64,000 bases of DNA from Muraenolepis orangiensis (Eukaryota; Chordata; Actinopteri; Gadiformes; Muraenolepididae): contig CM051015.1 in the NCBI GenBank assembly GCA_027704905.1, forward strand, positions 21,728,460 through 21,792,459, given 5' to 3'. Within the stretch, counting starts at the first letter, position 1. Each line of letters starts with the position of its first letter. Below the pieces are notes generated by a model. The model searched no databases, was not told where the DNA came from, and was given only the letters and a program-made list of their open reading frames with translations. The position numbers were made by a program, and so were the translations under genes. Positions 23,329-35,092 of this stretch are shown here, piece by piece.

Positions 23329-24321
23329 GGGTTGATTTCGCGACGGGTCGAGCTGGATATAACGCCACAGTAGTGTGTTGCTTTGCCGACGTGCTCTGAG
23401 GAAACACGTATTTTTCTTTTTCTATTTTCCCTCATTCGGTTGTTTGGATACGGAGATATTGAGGTGTGCTGGACTGCTCAAAACTATGGCGATTGGATAT
23501 TGTGGCCACAGTTGGCGAGAGCTTGCAACTTGGACTGGACTTGACGTCGGACCGACGGAGTTTTAACATTTACTTTACTGGTCCTCTTCCTTAATTACCC
23601 TACAACGAGTTTTAATGGAAATATACGGGACCACGATCAGCTGGATATTTGGTATACACGTTCAGTGCAAGTGGCAAGTTTGCATTACTGTTAAGCATTT
23701 ATTGCGCGCTGTGGAGCTATGACGTCATGTTTAGCCTACATTACGGTGAACCCCGGGCGGGTTTTTTCTCTTTCTTTATCTTTCAATGTGTTATGGATAA
23801 TTATTTTGAAAACAACGTCATGCTCCTACTAGTGTTACTTTTCAAAGCGTAATATTTTCTAACCTATGAGCAGGTATTTCGCCCCCTCGGGTAGTGGGAT
23901 TGAAATGTTACCCCTCACACAATCTGAGTGTTTCCTATTGCATTGAGGCAGGTTCCGTTTTGTTGTTGTTTTGCTATTATGGCCTGACATATTTTTGTAT
24001 TAGGTTTGAAACAATTCATAAAGGTTTACTATTTTACTGTTTGCATTATGATTCATATATAGTCACCTGGTTTTGGTGTCTAGTTAGTTATGTGGGTATG
24101 TAGGGAAGTGTTAGTTTTGGTGATGCTGCTGCCGCCTCGTTTGGGGAGGTGGCTCTGGTGGGGTGGGCGGGGTTTGTTTGCTACGTTTTTGTTTTTTAGT
24201 TGGTTCATCTTTTTGAGTGTATGTGCTGTCCTTTTTTCTTTATATCTTCATGTGTACAGTCAGTTCAGTAATTTTTGAGTTAGGATAGGTTTTTACTATT
24301 TGGTTTCTCTCCCAATCCATT

Positions 24322-27300
24322 ATGTCCAACAGTAACAGCGGACCAGCACCTAGTGGTGCTTTGAGGGTTACCAGCTGGAATGTTAAGGGATTAAGGGCAC
24401 CTCTAAAACGTAATAAGGTTCTCTCATATCTCAAGGGTTTGGGCACGAGAATTGCGTTCCTCCAGGAGACCCATCTCAAACAAGGGGACCATTTTACAAT
24501 TAAAAAGGACTGGGTTGGTCAGTTATATCACTCCTCATTTACGAGCAAACCATCCCCGCGGGGAGTTGCAATTCTGGTGCACAAATCAGTGCCGTTCTCC
24601 GTCTCCAGGGTCATATCAGACCCCCATGGTAATTGTATTATTGTATCTGGGAAGATTAATAACATCTGTCTCACCTTGGTAAATATATATGGCCCTAATT
24701 GGGATGATGAGAATTTTTACAAAAAGCTTCTGTTTTCTATACCGGATCTTGGAACGCACCAGTTAATTTTAGGAGGCGACTTTAATTGTTGTCTTAATCC
24801 AGTTCTAGACCGTTCTTCTATCACTCCCTCCACTCTCTCCAAATCTGCCAAGGTCATCCAAGCATTCATGGCCCAATATGCTGTCTCAGACCCATGGCGA
24901 TTGTTGAATCCTGATGTTAAACAGTATTCTTTCTTTTCCCCTGTCCATCAATCATTCTCACGCATTGATTTCTTTCTGTTAGACCATAGGCTCCTCCCCG
25001 ATGTTCAACAATGCTCATATGGCCCTATTGTCATCTCTGATCACGCAGCTGTTTCAACTGACCTCTCTCTTTCAGGTGGCTTTATGCAGCGCTCTCCCTG
25101 GCGTTTTAACAACTTATGGCTCTCAGATCCAGCATTTGTTGACTTTGTGAATACGAACATAAATGTTTTCATCTCTTTCAATGTCACGCCAGATGTATCA
25201 GCCTCTGTGATCTGGGAGGTGTGTAAGGCCTATCTGAGGGGGCAGATCATCTCGTACACTTCTTATCAGAGGAAAAAAGCTGCAGAGGATAAATCTAAAT
25301 GTTCCAGGCTAATTTCTGAACTTGAAACACAGTATTCGTCCTTGCCAAGCCCAGACCTTTCAAAACTTCTCACTGCTAAGGCCAAATTTGACATTTTAGC
25401 TTCCAAACAAGCAGCGGAAATGCTTCAAAAATCTCGACACAATTTTTATGAATTTGGGGACAAACCCGGTAAATTACTCGCTTCGTCAGCTTCGTCAAAT
25501 GTCCGCATCCCACCTAATCCCTCAAATTAACACCCCAACTGATACAACATTTGACTACACATCGATAAATAAATAAGGATTTTTATAGTTCTCTTTACAT
25601 GTCTGAACAATCTCCTGATCCCTCATTATACAGTGCTTTCTTTCGGTCATTGGACATTCCAATCATTGATCCGGAGCAAGTATCGGAACTGGAAGAGCCT
25701 TTCACTGCTGAGGAAATTATTCTTGCCCTGAGGTCCATGCAGAGTAGAAAGTGTCCTGGCCCTGATGGTTTTCCAGTCGAGTTTTATAAGACCTTTTCCG
25801 AGAAACTAACCCCACTCCTGCTCAACATGTATAATGAATCGTTTGAATCTGGCTTACTACCTATCACGTTGCGCCAAGCTTCTATCTCTCTATTTCTTTA
25901 CTTGGAAATGATGTCAAGTTGCTGGCAAAGGTGCTGGCTCGGCGACTTGAGGCCACACTGCCCTCAATTATATCCATAGATCAAACAGGGTTCATTAGGA
26001 ATAGATCCTCTTATTATAACATCAGACGTTTATTCAATGTATTATACAATCCCTCCTCATCTAAAGTACCAGAGTTTATATTATCACTGGACGCGGAAAA
26101 AGCGTTTGACAGAGTGGAGTGGGGTTACCTTTTTGAAACATTGAGAAGGTTTGGGTTTGGTGAGAAATTCTTAACTTGGAACAGGTTATGTACACCCTGC
26201 CAGAGGCATGTGTACGCACTAATAATAATTATTCCGATTACTTCCCCCTTGGTAGGGGTACAAGACAGGGCTGCCCCTTATCCCCCTTATGGACCCCCCT
26301 CCACTTCGGACTAGTGCATTTCCAGGCATCATGAGAGGTGGAGTGGAGCAAAAGGTTTCTCTTTATGCTGACGATTTATTGCTGTATGTTTCTGACCCTG
26401 ATAAATCCATCAATGGTGCTTACCATTCTTGGACACTTTGGTCAAATTTCGGGATACAAACTAAATTTAAGCAAAAGTGAACTCATGCCAGTTAACTCTG
26501 TGGCCAAGACATATGCCTTGAGTAGATTGCCTTTTAAAATATCTCGTCATAAGCTCACGTACCTGGGGATTTGTGTAACTAACAGATTTGACAATTTATT
26601 TAAAGATAACTTTTCCCCTCTCCTGGACCGTCTGACCCATGATTTTCAACGATGGTCACTTCTCCCCCTGTCTCTGGCTGGGCGGATAAATTGTATAAAA
26701 ATGAATGTGCTTCCCAGATGGTTATACCTTCTTCAGTGCATCCCCATCTTTATTGCGAAATCATTCTTCCGTAAATTAGATGGCAGGATTTTACAATTTA
26801 TTTGGGAACGTAGGAATCCAAGAATTCGTAAACAAGTATTGCAGAGACCCAAACTGTCAGGGGGGATGGCCCTACCCAATTTCCAACAGTATTTTTGGGC
26901 CGCCAATCTGCGCTCTATCCTACACTGGCAGAATGTTGTCTCTATTGACCCTTTTCCAGCATGGCTTTGTATTGAATCTGCTTCTTGTGCTCCTGCCTCA
27001 TTGTCGGCTCTCTTGTGCTCGCCCTCCCTGTCACTACCACCCAAATTTACTAAGAATATAATTGTAAAGCATAGTCTAAAAATCTGGCACCAATTTACAC
27101 GGCATTACAAGCTCAACACACCTTCTCTATCAACCCCTCTCCATGCCAATCCACTTTTCCCCCCCTCTCTACTGGATAAGGCCTATGCTCTGTGGCACAG
27201 TCAGGGCATTTCCACCATCACTAGTCTATATGTGGATGGTATATTTGCCTCTTTTAACGAACTTGTAGATATATATGATCTTCCAAGAACCAATTTTTTC

Positions 27301-28072
27301 AGATCTGCAAGTCCGTGACTTTGTCCGCAAACATTTTTCAGGCTTTCCTGTGATTCCCCCGATTTCTCCCATAGACTTGCTTCTGAAACAGGATCCAATT
27401 GGGAAAGGCGCCATTACACGTTTATGTAATGAAATAGCTATGCTACAATCCCCCGATTCTTGCACTCTACGTACAATTTGGTCACAAGACTTGGGGGAAG
27501 ATATAGATTGTAAGACCTGGGAAGCTTTTCTCTACAGAGTTCACCACTCCTCCATATGTGCCAGACATGGGGTGCTGCAGTGTAAGGTGGTTCACAGGAT
27601 ACACTGGTCTAGATGTATGCTGGCAAAGATTTTTCCCGACATTGATCCTACATGTGAGAGATGTCGGCAGGCCCCTGCGGATCTCTGTCATATGTTTTGG
27701 TTGTGTCCCTCTCTCGCTCCATTTTGGGAGTCTGTTTTTGACACTCTTTCCAAAGTCACCTCTATCCCCATTACACCCTCCCCTATTGCTGCTCTGTTTG
27801 GAGTCTTGCCGGAAGAGTCACCTCTACCCAAATATCTTTTGGCTTTTGTGGCTTTTTTAACTCTGCTGGCGAGGCAGTTAATTCTTATGACTTGGAAGGG
27901 TCCCTACGTTCCCACTCACTCTCGTTGGATTGGGGATGTGCTTCATTTTATGCAACTGGAGAAAATCAAGCAGCATACCCTACGAGGCTCCCTACCCAAG
28001 TTTGATAGGATTTGGCAGCCCTTTTCAGAATATATAGATGGCATTCAAATTATCCCGCCACCTTCCGATTGA
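24322..28072 (+). pseudogene. L1 ORF2 protein (endonuclease, reverse transcriptase), broken
   Basis: Order of domains: APE-type endonuclease (SWNVKGLRAP near the start, FLQETHL, GGDFNCCLNP, SDHAAVS); RT from about 25700 (RKCPGPDGFPVEFYK, DQTGFIRNRSS, DAEKAFDRVEW, catalytic YADDLLLYV at about 26365); and a C-terminal domain with a CxxC...H...C zinc knuckle (CERCRQAPADLCHMFWLC). It ends at TGA 28072. Frameshifts occur at about 25480, 25900, 26250, 26440 and 27300, with in-frame stops around 25530-25575. Confidence 0.9.
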
Positions 28073-28370
28073 AAAACCTCTCCTTACCCTCTTGGTGTAG
28101 TAATGACCTTGATCTGTTGTACCTACCTATCTGACCCGTGTACTTTTTATTTTATTTTATTTTATTATTGTTATTATTATTATTTTTTGTTATATATATT
28201 GTTTTATTTTTATGTATTTGTTTATTTCATTTTAAGTTTGTTTGTCAGTATGTTGTTTCTTAATTTCTGTTTCAGTTGTAACTGTGAAGCTTCATGTGTT
28301 ACACTGTGATGTTTATTTTTGTTTGTGATGTAAAACATGAAAAAAAATAAAATAAAAAAGTACTAAATGC

Positions 28371-29330
28371 CTTTCTACCCAACAGTTTAGTCGCTCCACT
28401 AAAAAAACTAAACTTTTAATATTATTTAATATGTCATGCTCGCTTTTACTTTGCAGATGTTTTCAAGTGTAAAAGAAGTTTTCCTAAGAAGAGCTTTAAC
28501 AAAGCAGAAACCATCCCTGCTAAGCTTGGTCTGGGATGGGTTGTCTGTCTCTTCCTATGCTTTGAACATGTGATGGACTATTAGAGAGGAAGAACAGTGG
28601 TTGTGTTCTTTTTTGTTGTCTGCTTCTAGTCAGGTCAAGTACATTTTATTATTATATCCCTTAATCACAGTTACAGTTAGAGTATAGGATTTTGTTAGCC
28701 AGTAGTAGCAGCTTAAAATTGGACCTTGCATTAACCACATTAAGACACATTACGATTGCCACATTTCTCATTGCAACATTGTGTAATGTGGTGAAATTGT
28801 CTGGTCCTAGTTAGGAGTTCTGCTCCAAGTGGAGGTAACATTACAGTGATTTGATTATGAATCTTACCAAAGAACAAACTGCTTCCTATTTGTGAAATAA
28901 GATCTTAAACAGAAACGACTTCTGTGAAAGAACACAATTTAAAACCCCATTTTCTAAGGATCCAGGGTGAACTGCAATGGGTCAGCCAGTAGTTGGTGAG
29001 CCACACCAGTATTTATTCCAATTGTGCACCTTGCCAAAGCTTAGATAGGGTCGGGTTTAATATAACAGCATATGCAAACACAGTTTTGTAACACAGTTCG
29101 GATAGAAGATGATAGAAATGTAATTCTATGTCATGGTCCCTCCATCCGTGCCTCTGGCTCCCCCATGTGTTCTCGGGGTGTCCCTGCATGTTCCCTTTGT
29201 GTGGGTTTGTGGGCGTGGCCATCAATCTCACCACTGGCTCCAGCCTTCACACCTGCATCCCATCAACGATCACCCACAGTATATCTACCCCGGTTCTTCA
29301 GCCATTCAGGGCAGATTGTTGATTTCCATG
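28371..29330. other. No gene recognised; possible exon and LTR-like trace
   Basis: An acceptor-like TTTTACTTTGCAG at about 28456 is followed by about 120 bp open in two frames, without recognisable content. At 29130-29330 a TGTCATGGTCCCTCC... segment resembles the start of the TGTCA-type LTRs seen elsewhere here, but it is too diverged to call. Confidence 0.35.
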
Positions 29331-29334
29331 AATT

Positions 29335-30165
29335 CACTGATAGGTGAAGAGAGTGACTTTGTAGTCAATCCTGAGTGAGACCGGGAGCTAGTGCAATGAT
29401 TTGTGTTCATACTTCCGCACCCTCATCATCAGGATCCTAGCAGCGCTGTTCTGGATGTATTGCAGCTTCTGGATGTTCTTGCTAGGAATCCCAATGCGAA
29501 GTGAGTTACAGTAGTCTAGCCTGGAGGAGACAAAGGCGTGGACAAGCTTTTCAGCATCTGACAGACTGAGTGTGGGGCGGAGTTTAGCAATATTTCTGAG
29601 GTGGTAGAAGGAGGTCTTGCATGTTTGTTTGATGTGGGCCTCAAAGGTCAGGTGAGGATCCATTTTAACACCCAGATTGGTAATAGTTGGTGAGAGTGAA
29701 ATGTTCTGACCGGAGAAGGTGATGCTGGTGATGGAGGATGAAAGGACCTGATGTGGAGTGCCAACTAGAATGGCTTCAGTCTTGGAGCTGTTTAATTGAA
29801 GGAAGTTGTGCTTCATCCACACCTTTATCTCCTCCAGGCATGTGGTTATGTTGGATGAGGTGCGGAGGAGATTGGGTTTGTTCTGATGTAGAGCTGTGTG
29901 TCATCAGCATAGCAATGGAACGATATTCCATGCCGGCTGATGACACGACCAAGGGGGGACATGTATATGGTGAAAAGGATGGGGCCGAGGACTGATCCTT
30001 GAGGGACACCACAGTTCACAGAGAGTGTTTGTGATTTTGCCGCTCCCAAGGTGTCAGTCAATTCATTCTTCCTACTGACGAAAGGTGCCAGTGCGCCGCC
30101 CACATCATGGACCCTCGTAGAATGACCTGTGGACACCATTTCTACAAGCTTCTGCTCTCTCTTTG
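29335..30165 (-). mobile_element. L2-clade LINE fragment
   Basis: Antisense RT fragment with the motifs PQGSVLGPILFTIYMSPLG and YADDTQLYI (30080-29880), then KTEAILVGTP, TNLGVKMDPHLTFEAHI, SSRLDYCNSL and LQYIQNSAARIL. This is the order and wording of L2-clade RT and its C-terminus. It is 5' truncated and frameshifted near 29840. Confidence 0.93.
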
Positions 30166-30178
30166 GATTTCTTTGCAG

Positions 30179-30329
30179 GTCACTGGTATGGCTTCCAGGT
30201 GTTTGATGTAAAGGTTGTGGGAAAGATGTGGGAAGTCGCAGGTGTGACGTTCTGCTTCTCTGTAATGTATAGTGTAGTCATGCGCAGCAAGAAGAAGGGC
30301 CCATCGCTACATTATGGTGGCTGCCATTG
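30179..30329 (+). CDS. Orphan last exon with a transmembrane segment
   Basis: It follows a good acceptor (TGGATTTCTTTGCAG) and is open for 50 codons to TGA (30327-30329). It encodes WYGFQVFDVKVVGKMWEVAG followed by a hydrophobic stretch (VTFCFSVMYSVVM) and a basic stop-transfer RSKKK. It looks like the final exon of a membrane protein (single-span or the last span of a multi-span protein). No partner exon was recognised, and it is wedged between LINE fragments. It may be a relic. Confidence 0.4.
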
Positions 30330-30389
30330 ATGGTATTGCTTTGCCTGGACTTTGCATGGAATTGTGGTTAGCGGGTTAGATTGATTGTT

Positions 30390-30465
30390 TGTTGAACACA
30401 ATATTGGAAGTCACCTTGGACAAAAGTGTCTGCTAAACGACTGTAATGTTTTGCAATGTATTATG
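30390..30465 (+). mobile_element. SINE 3'-tail fragment
   Basis: Contains CACCTTGGACAAAAGTGTCTG then CTAAACGACTGTAATG, the tail also present near 16890, 50380 and 61560. Confidence 0.6.
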
Positions 30466-30540
30466 TGTAATACTGGTAATATTAAAACATTGGCCTCTTT
30501 TTAGCTAGTTTCAATTTGTGAAATAATAAATGTATGAATT

Positions 30541-31197
30541 AGTCCCTAGACCCACTCCAGTTTGCATACAGACCAAACAGGTCTGTAGACGACGTCATCT
30601 TTCTAATTGCTAATTGCTTTTCAGAACTGCATATCCCTGCTCACTACCTGCTGTATATACATTTATATATATATGTATCCTGCTTGTCATAATTGCATAC
30701 CCCTAATCACTACCTGTAAAATACTTATACTTACTTACCTGTATATATATATACCTATATATATTATTATGCTCATATCCCACACATACTCTATTAGTAA
30801 TTTAATTGTTATATCTTTTTATACCTAGTAGACTGTCTTTTAGCAACTGTAAACTACATTATATATAACCATGCACTTTACTGCAACATTTGCACTCTGG
30901 CTAGATGCTAAACTATTTTCGCTGTACTGTACTTGTGCAATGACAATACATTTGAATCGAATCTAATCTCCCTGGCGCTACACACGGCCCTGGAGCACCT
31001 AGACAGGAGAGACACCTACGTCCGACTGTTGTTCATTGACTACAGCTCAGCGTTCAACACCATTGTTCCATCCAAGCTGGTCCTGAAACTGAGGGACCTA
31101 GGTTCTGGGCGACCCCATCTGTAACTGGACTTCCTGACGGGCAGGCCTCAAGTGGTGAAGATAAGGAGCAACATCTCATCCACTCTGGTCCTCCGTT
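30541..31197 (+). mobile_element. LINE RT fragment, sense, split by a second retroelement end
   Basis: The RT block LDPLQFAYRPNRSVDDVI (30543-30598) is interrupted. It resumes at about 30968 with LALHTALEHLDRRDTYVRL and IDYSSAFNTIVPSKLVLKL. The 370 bp in between are the dispersed LINE 3'-UTR-like repeat (30600-30968), ending in AATCGAATCTAATCT. Confidence 0.85.
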
Positions 31198-31701
31198 TGT
31201 CACAATGGCTATTCACCATGCCTCCACTTGAGGGCAGCATCAACCCTCATTCACGTCTTCCCCACACCTGCAGCACATTGTAATCAACCTGCCTATTTAA
31301 GCCTTCGCTTGCACACTCATACTTTGCCAGATTGTTCCAGATGAGACAGACTCTCCAGCGTACCCGGACAGATTCCCTGCCTGGTTCCCGATCTGCTGCC
31401 TGTCCCCGTCTACGCCTCTGCCTGTCCCTGCCGGTTTGCCTGCCCTGCCTGGTTCCCGATCTACCGCCTGTCCCTGACTACGCCTCTGCCTGTTCCCTGC
31501 CTGGTTCCCGATCCACCGCCTGTCCCTGACTACGCATCTGCCCGTCCGTGCCTGGTTCGTCTACCCAGCCCCGGTTCTGATCACCTGCCTGTCCCCGACA
31601 ACGTCTCTGCCTGTCCCTGTCTGTGTGGTGATTGTAATAAATATCACTATCTGCCTTTGGTGTCCGTGTGCAGCATTTGGGTCTAAACCTACCCCGTGAC
31701 A
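31198..31701 (+). mobile_element. Solo LTR (504 bp) with 5-bp target duplication
   Basis: Starts TGTCACAATGG and ends CCCCGTGACA. The inverted ends are TGTCAC/GTGACA, and the 5-bp TSD is CCGTT on both sides (31193-31197, 31702-31706). It contains a TATTTAA box (about 31292), an AATAAA (about 31637) and three diverged tandem copies of a CCTGCCTGGTTCCCGATC unit. No internal sequence remains, so it arose by LTR-LTR recombination. The ends match the Gypsy LTRs elsewhere in the window in type. Confidence 0.93.
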
Positions 31702-32240
31702 CCGTTATCCAGTTACATATTCTCCCAGACCTAGGTCCCTCAGTTACATATGCGCCCAGACCTAGGTCCCTCAGTTTCAGGACCAGCTTCAAGAGAACGA
31801 TGGTGTTGAACGCCGAGCTGTAGTCAATCAACAGCAGTCTGATGTAGGTGTCCCTTCTGACCCGTGGGCCTCCTGACTCCAGGACCGTGTGTAGTGCCAT
31901 TGAGATGGCATTGTATACATACCTGTTTTGTCTCTATGCAAACAGGAGCGGGTCTAGGGACATAGGGATGGAAAAGTTAATATGCAACATGACAAGTTTC
32001 TCCAGGCACTTCATTGCTATGGGTGTTTGTTACCTTGGTCTTTTACCTTTGAAGCACGCTGGGACGACAGACAGTTGCAGTGATGCAGTGTAGATGTCTG
32101 TGAACACAGGAGCCAGCTGGTCAGTGCAGGTCTTGAAGACATAGGATGGAACTCCGTCTGGCCGGCTGCCTTCCCTTCCTTGTTTTATAAACAAGTTGCT
32201 GTTGTCAGACTCCAAGTAACTCCTTGCCACGCCCGGATGC
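31702..32240 (-). mobile_element. LINE RT fragment, antisense partner of the 30541 copy
   Basis: The minus strand encodes PDGVPSYVFKTCTDQLAPVF (about 32170) and RRDTYIRLLLIDYSSAFNTI (about 31850), the same RT region as the sense copy at 30968. The solo LTR sits at the junction between the two inverted copies. Confidence 0.88.
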
Positions 32241-32850
32241 ACAAAGAAAACCTCTATCAAAATGATCAAACAAATAAAATACAAAGATTAGATTCATTCT
32301 AGCGTTTAGGTATAACTCTGAGCCCAAGGGCACAGTGCACTACTATGTGATTACAAAACTGGTTCTGTGGACTGAGGCATGTCAAATAAAGACCAGGGCA
32401 TTTCGTTTTCCAGACCAATTTGTCTCAAAGAGAGGAGAGTCATTCGGAAAAGCGACTTAAGCTGTGTTCCAAGTACGAGACCATTTTAGCTACAGGTAGT
32501 GCACTTGGTCTCCACTGAGGTGGTCTTGATTTCCGCTCTGGTACCGGCCGTCAGCGGTTTGTGTTTTTCAGCTAGAAGATGCTAGTGTGGTTTTCCTGTG
32601 CACTTCTTATCAGTTTATTGTTAGCATATGCTCATGCATTTTCCATTTGTTGAGAGGTACACAATGTGGTGGTATGAAGAGACAAGCGTGGTCTCATTTG
32701 ACCTTTGTTTTCACACTGTTTGTTCCAATACATGTCCTGTACGAAAACCACAATGATGTATCTCACACTTTCATGAGCAACAATTGAAATGTAGCACAGT
32801 CAAAAGCAAACACCCCACCCTAGTATGATAGATACAATCAGACTACTAAC
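32195..32850 (+). repeat. Receptor 5' unit, tandem copy 1
   Basis: A block beginning GCTGTTGTCAGACTCCAAGT and carrying TCTGAGCCCAAGGGCACAG, the leader exon and AGTATGATAGATACAATCAG. It is repeated directly downstream as 32852-34730, where LINE and hAT sequence is inserted. A third, diverged copy is at 49860-50020. I infer tandem duplication of the promoter and leader region of one receptor gene. Confidence 0.8.
32579..32653 (+). CDS. Signal-peptide-like leader exon, copy 1
   Basis: ATG at 32579 opens 24 codons, MLVWFSCALLISLLLAYAHA then FSIC, and a TGA. The sequence is a typical signal peptide: a short start, an 11-14 residue hydrophobic core and a small-residue cleavage site after AHA. The identical peptide, but for one residue, occurs at 34186, and a decayed one at 49961 lies upstream of an ITIM tail exon. 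I therefore read it as the leader exon of the Ig-receptor family. A donor could be GTTTAT at 32611 or GTACAC after the TGA. The splice was not proved. Confidence 0.55.
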   Translation: MLVWFSCALLISLLLAYAHAFSIC

Positions 32851-33169
32851 AAGGTGCTGTTGTCAGACTCCAAGTAACTCCTTGCTACGCCCGGATACAC
32901 AAAGAAAACCTATATCAAAATGATCAAGCAACAGAAAATGATTTACAAATATTTATTCTAGCATTTAGGAATAACTCTGAGCCCAAGGGCACAACTATGT
33001 GATTATACTACTGGTTCTGTGGACTAAGGCATGTGAACTTACGACCAAGGCATTAAGTGGGCATTAAGTTCACCAGACCAATTTGTCTCAATCTCGGAAG
33101 AGTCCTTCTGAAAAGCGACCTAAGCGGTGTTCAAAATTGCATAGCTACAAAGTACAAGACCTTTTTATC

Positions 33170-33960
33170 CACAGGCAGTGCACCTACTGAACTGCTAGGA
33201 GTGCTGCCACTTTCATAACATTGTCATTAACATTACACTTATATACTTTGCTGGACTTTCTGGACTCATCATAGTTACTGCACTGTATCCATGATGCTGC
33301 TGCACTACTGGCACTTTAAATGCTTTTTAAGATTTTTGTAAAAAAAAACATTCCACACATGTACATATCATTTCTCAGTCACTTTGCTGTTCTGTTTATT
33401 TTTATTGTATATATTATTTTAAATGGTATGCTATTGTTTTGGAGATGTATACTGCGGGATGGAATGGGGAGTAAGCCTTCCAATGTACCCAGGGCCGGTT
33501 CTAGACTTTTGGAGGCCCTAGGCAAAATTCTCTGTGGAGGCCCCCCTTTGAGATTTTATTTTACCGAAACTTACCGGTCATGTTTCAAAAACAGGGGAGT
33601 GGGGGAGGATTGTCGCGATCGTGAAGTCCAGGGGGGGGGGGGGGGGAGGGTCGCAATCGTGAAGTCCAACGGGGGGGGGGGGGGGGGGAGTCTACTAACT
33701 GAAGTGGTAGATTCCTATTCCTATTGCTGGAGAGGGGGGGAGCCCCGAAGTCAGTGATTTTGATTGGTTATATGATCACTGGCACGTAATGTGTCCTCTT
33801 TATAAAGAGTTATAAAAAATATTTGTTTAGTGAAGCCGGAGGCCCTACGCATGCCGGAGGCCCTAGGCATTTTCCTACTCCGCCTATAGGAGGCGCCGGG
33901 CCTGAATGTACCTGTTGCAATTGGCCAATACAAATATATTGTATCTTATTGTATCAATTT
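33170..33960 (+). mobile_element. LINE 3'-end fragment, sense, split by a hAT insertion
   Basis: The 3' UTR of the Rex1/L2-like family: CACCTACTGAACTGCTAGGA, ATGATGCTGCTGCACTACTG, then GGAATGGGGAGTAAGCCTTCC, interrupted at 33490, and resuming at 33905 to AAATATATTGTATCTTATTG. It is the reverse of the copy at 21360-21660. Confidence 0.88.
33490..33904. mobile_element. Non-autonomous hAT element, 415 bp, with 8-bp TSD
   Basis: The ends are CAGGGCCGGTTCTAG and CGCCGGGCCTG (inverted terminal repeat CAGG(G/C)CCGG). It is flanked by a perfect 8-bp duplication AATGTACC (33482-33489, 33905-33912), the hallmark of hAT. Two G-runs of 14-19 lie inside. It contains no transposase and is inserted in a LINE 3' UTR. 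Confidence 0.93.
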
Positions 33961-34185
33961 ATGATGCAATTATGTAACATAATACATGTTATAATGTATA
34001 AACAACTTGCCTACAATTAATTTCTCCTCAAAACAATACATTTTGTGGAAATATGCCTTTAGAAACCTTTCTTTTCTATTTTAGCTAGTCGACATAGTGG
34101 TTCACATGGTCTTGGTCTCCACTGAGGAGGTGTTGATTTCCGCTCTGGTACCGACCGTTAGTGGTTTGTGTTTTTCAGCTAGAGG

Positions 34186-34260
34186 ATGCTAGTGTGGTTT
34201 TCCTGTGCACTTCTTATCAGTTTATTGTTAGCATATGTTCATGCATTTTCCATTTGTTGA
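34186..34260 (+). CDS. Signal-peptide-like leader exon, copy 2
   Basis: Same 24-codon frame as at 32579 with one change (A18V; AYVHA in place of AYAHA). The upstream 60 bp (CTCTGGTACCGACCGTTAGT..) are also conserved. It ends in TGA at 34258-34260. See copy 1 for interpretation. Confidence 0.5.
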   Translation: MLVWFSCALLISLLLAYVHAFSIC

Positions 34261-34991
34261 GAGGTACACAATGTGGTGGTATGAAGAGACAAGCGTAGTC
34301 TCATTAGGCCACATTTTTTCAAAACATAATATCATTTGCCATGGAAACTAGAAAAACACACTTAACTAATGAACTTGCATTAAAATGCTGTGAATATTTT
34401 TGATAATGGCCTTAATAACCCTTGCAGTAATCTGCCTAGCAGCTGAAAAATGATTGAGATTCTTCAAGGGCCCAACTGTGGTTACTCAGTGGACATTCAC
34501 AATTTGAGGTTTATAGTTTTAATAAATAATATCAATGATGACACATCTACTACTAGGAGTAGTAATGCGACTACCACCACTTTGTGACAAGACCTTTGTC
34601 TTGTCACTGTTTGTTCCAACACATGGTCTGTACGAAAACCACAATGATGTATTTCACACTTTCATGAAATGTAGCACAGTCAAAAGCACACACCCTAGTA
34701 TGATAGATACAATCAGACTACCACCTACGCATCAACCGTTACACGTCTGCAGAAACTGTTGTTGTTTCTGCACACAGTCCAACCTTCAATTCTGAAGTCT
34801 GAGGATATAACATGTAACACAATAAAAACTAATAAGTTGAGTATAATCAACTTTTTTTTAAATATATATCATGTACCAAATTATCTATTTTCCATAGCTC
34901 TCTCTTGGACACAGTTATTTTCTGATCCCTGAAGTGCCACAGAACACAGGTGTAAAATAATTCACACTTTATTTAACAATTTATAGACAGT

Positions 34992-35044
34992 TGTCACGGC
35001 TACGGTGGTTGGCAGGGGGCGTGGCCAAGCAACGTGCGCTGGCG

Positions 35045-35092
<48 letters not shown>

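Larger units (their letters stand above)
22260..28359 (+). mobile_element. L1/Tx1-clade LINE, about 6.1 kb, full length with target-site duplication
   Basis: A complete insertion flanked by the 11-bp direct repeat GTACTAAATGC (22249-22259 and 28360-28370). It has a 5' UTR, ORF1, ORF2, a short 3' UTR and an A-rich tail (AAATAAAATAAAAAA). The long exact TSD and A-rich tail indicate target-primed reverse transcription. Both ORFs are broken by stops and frameshifts, so the copy is inactive. Confidence 0.95.
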
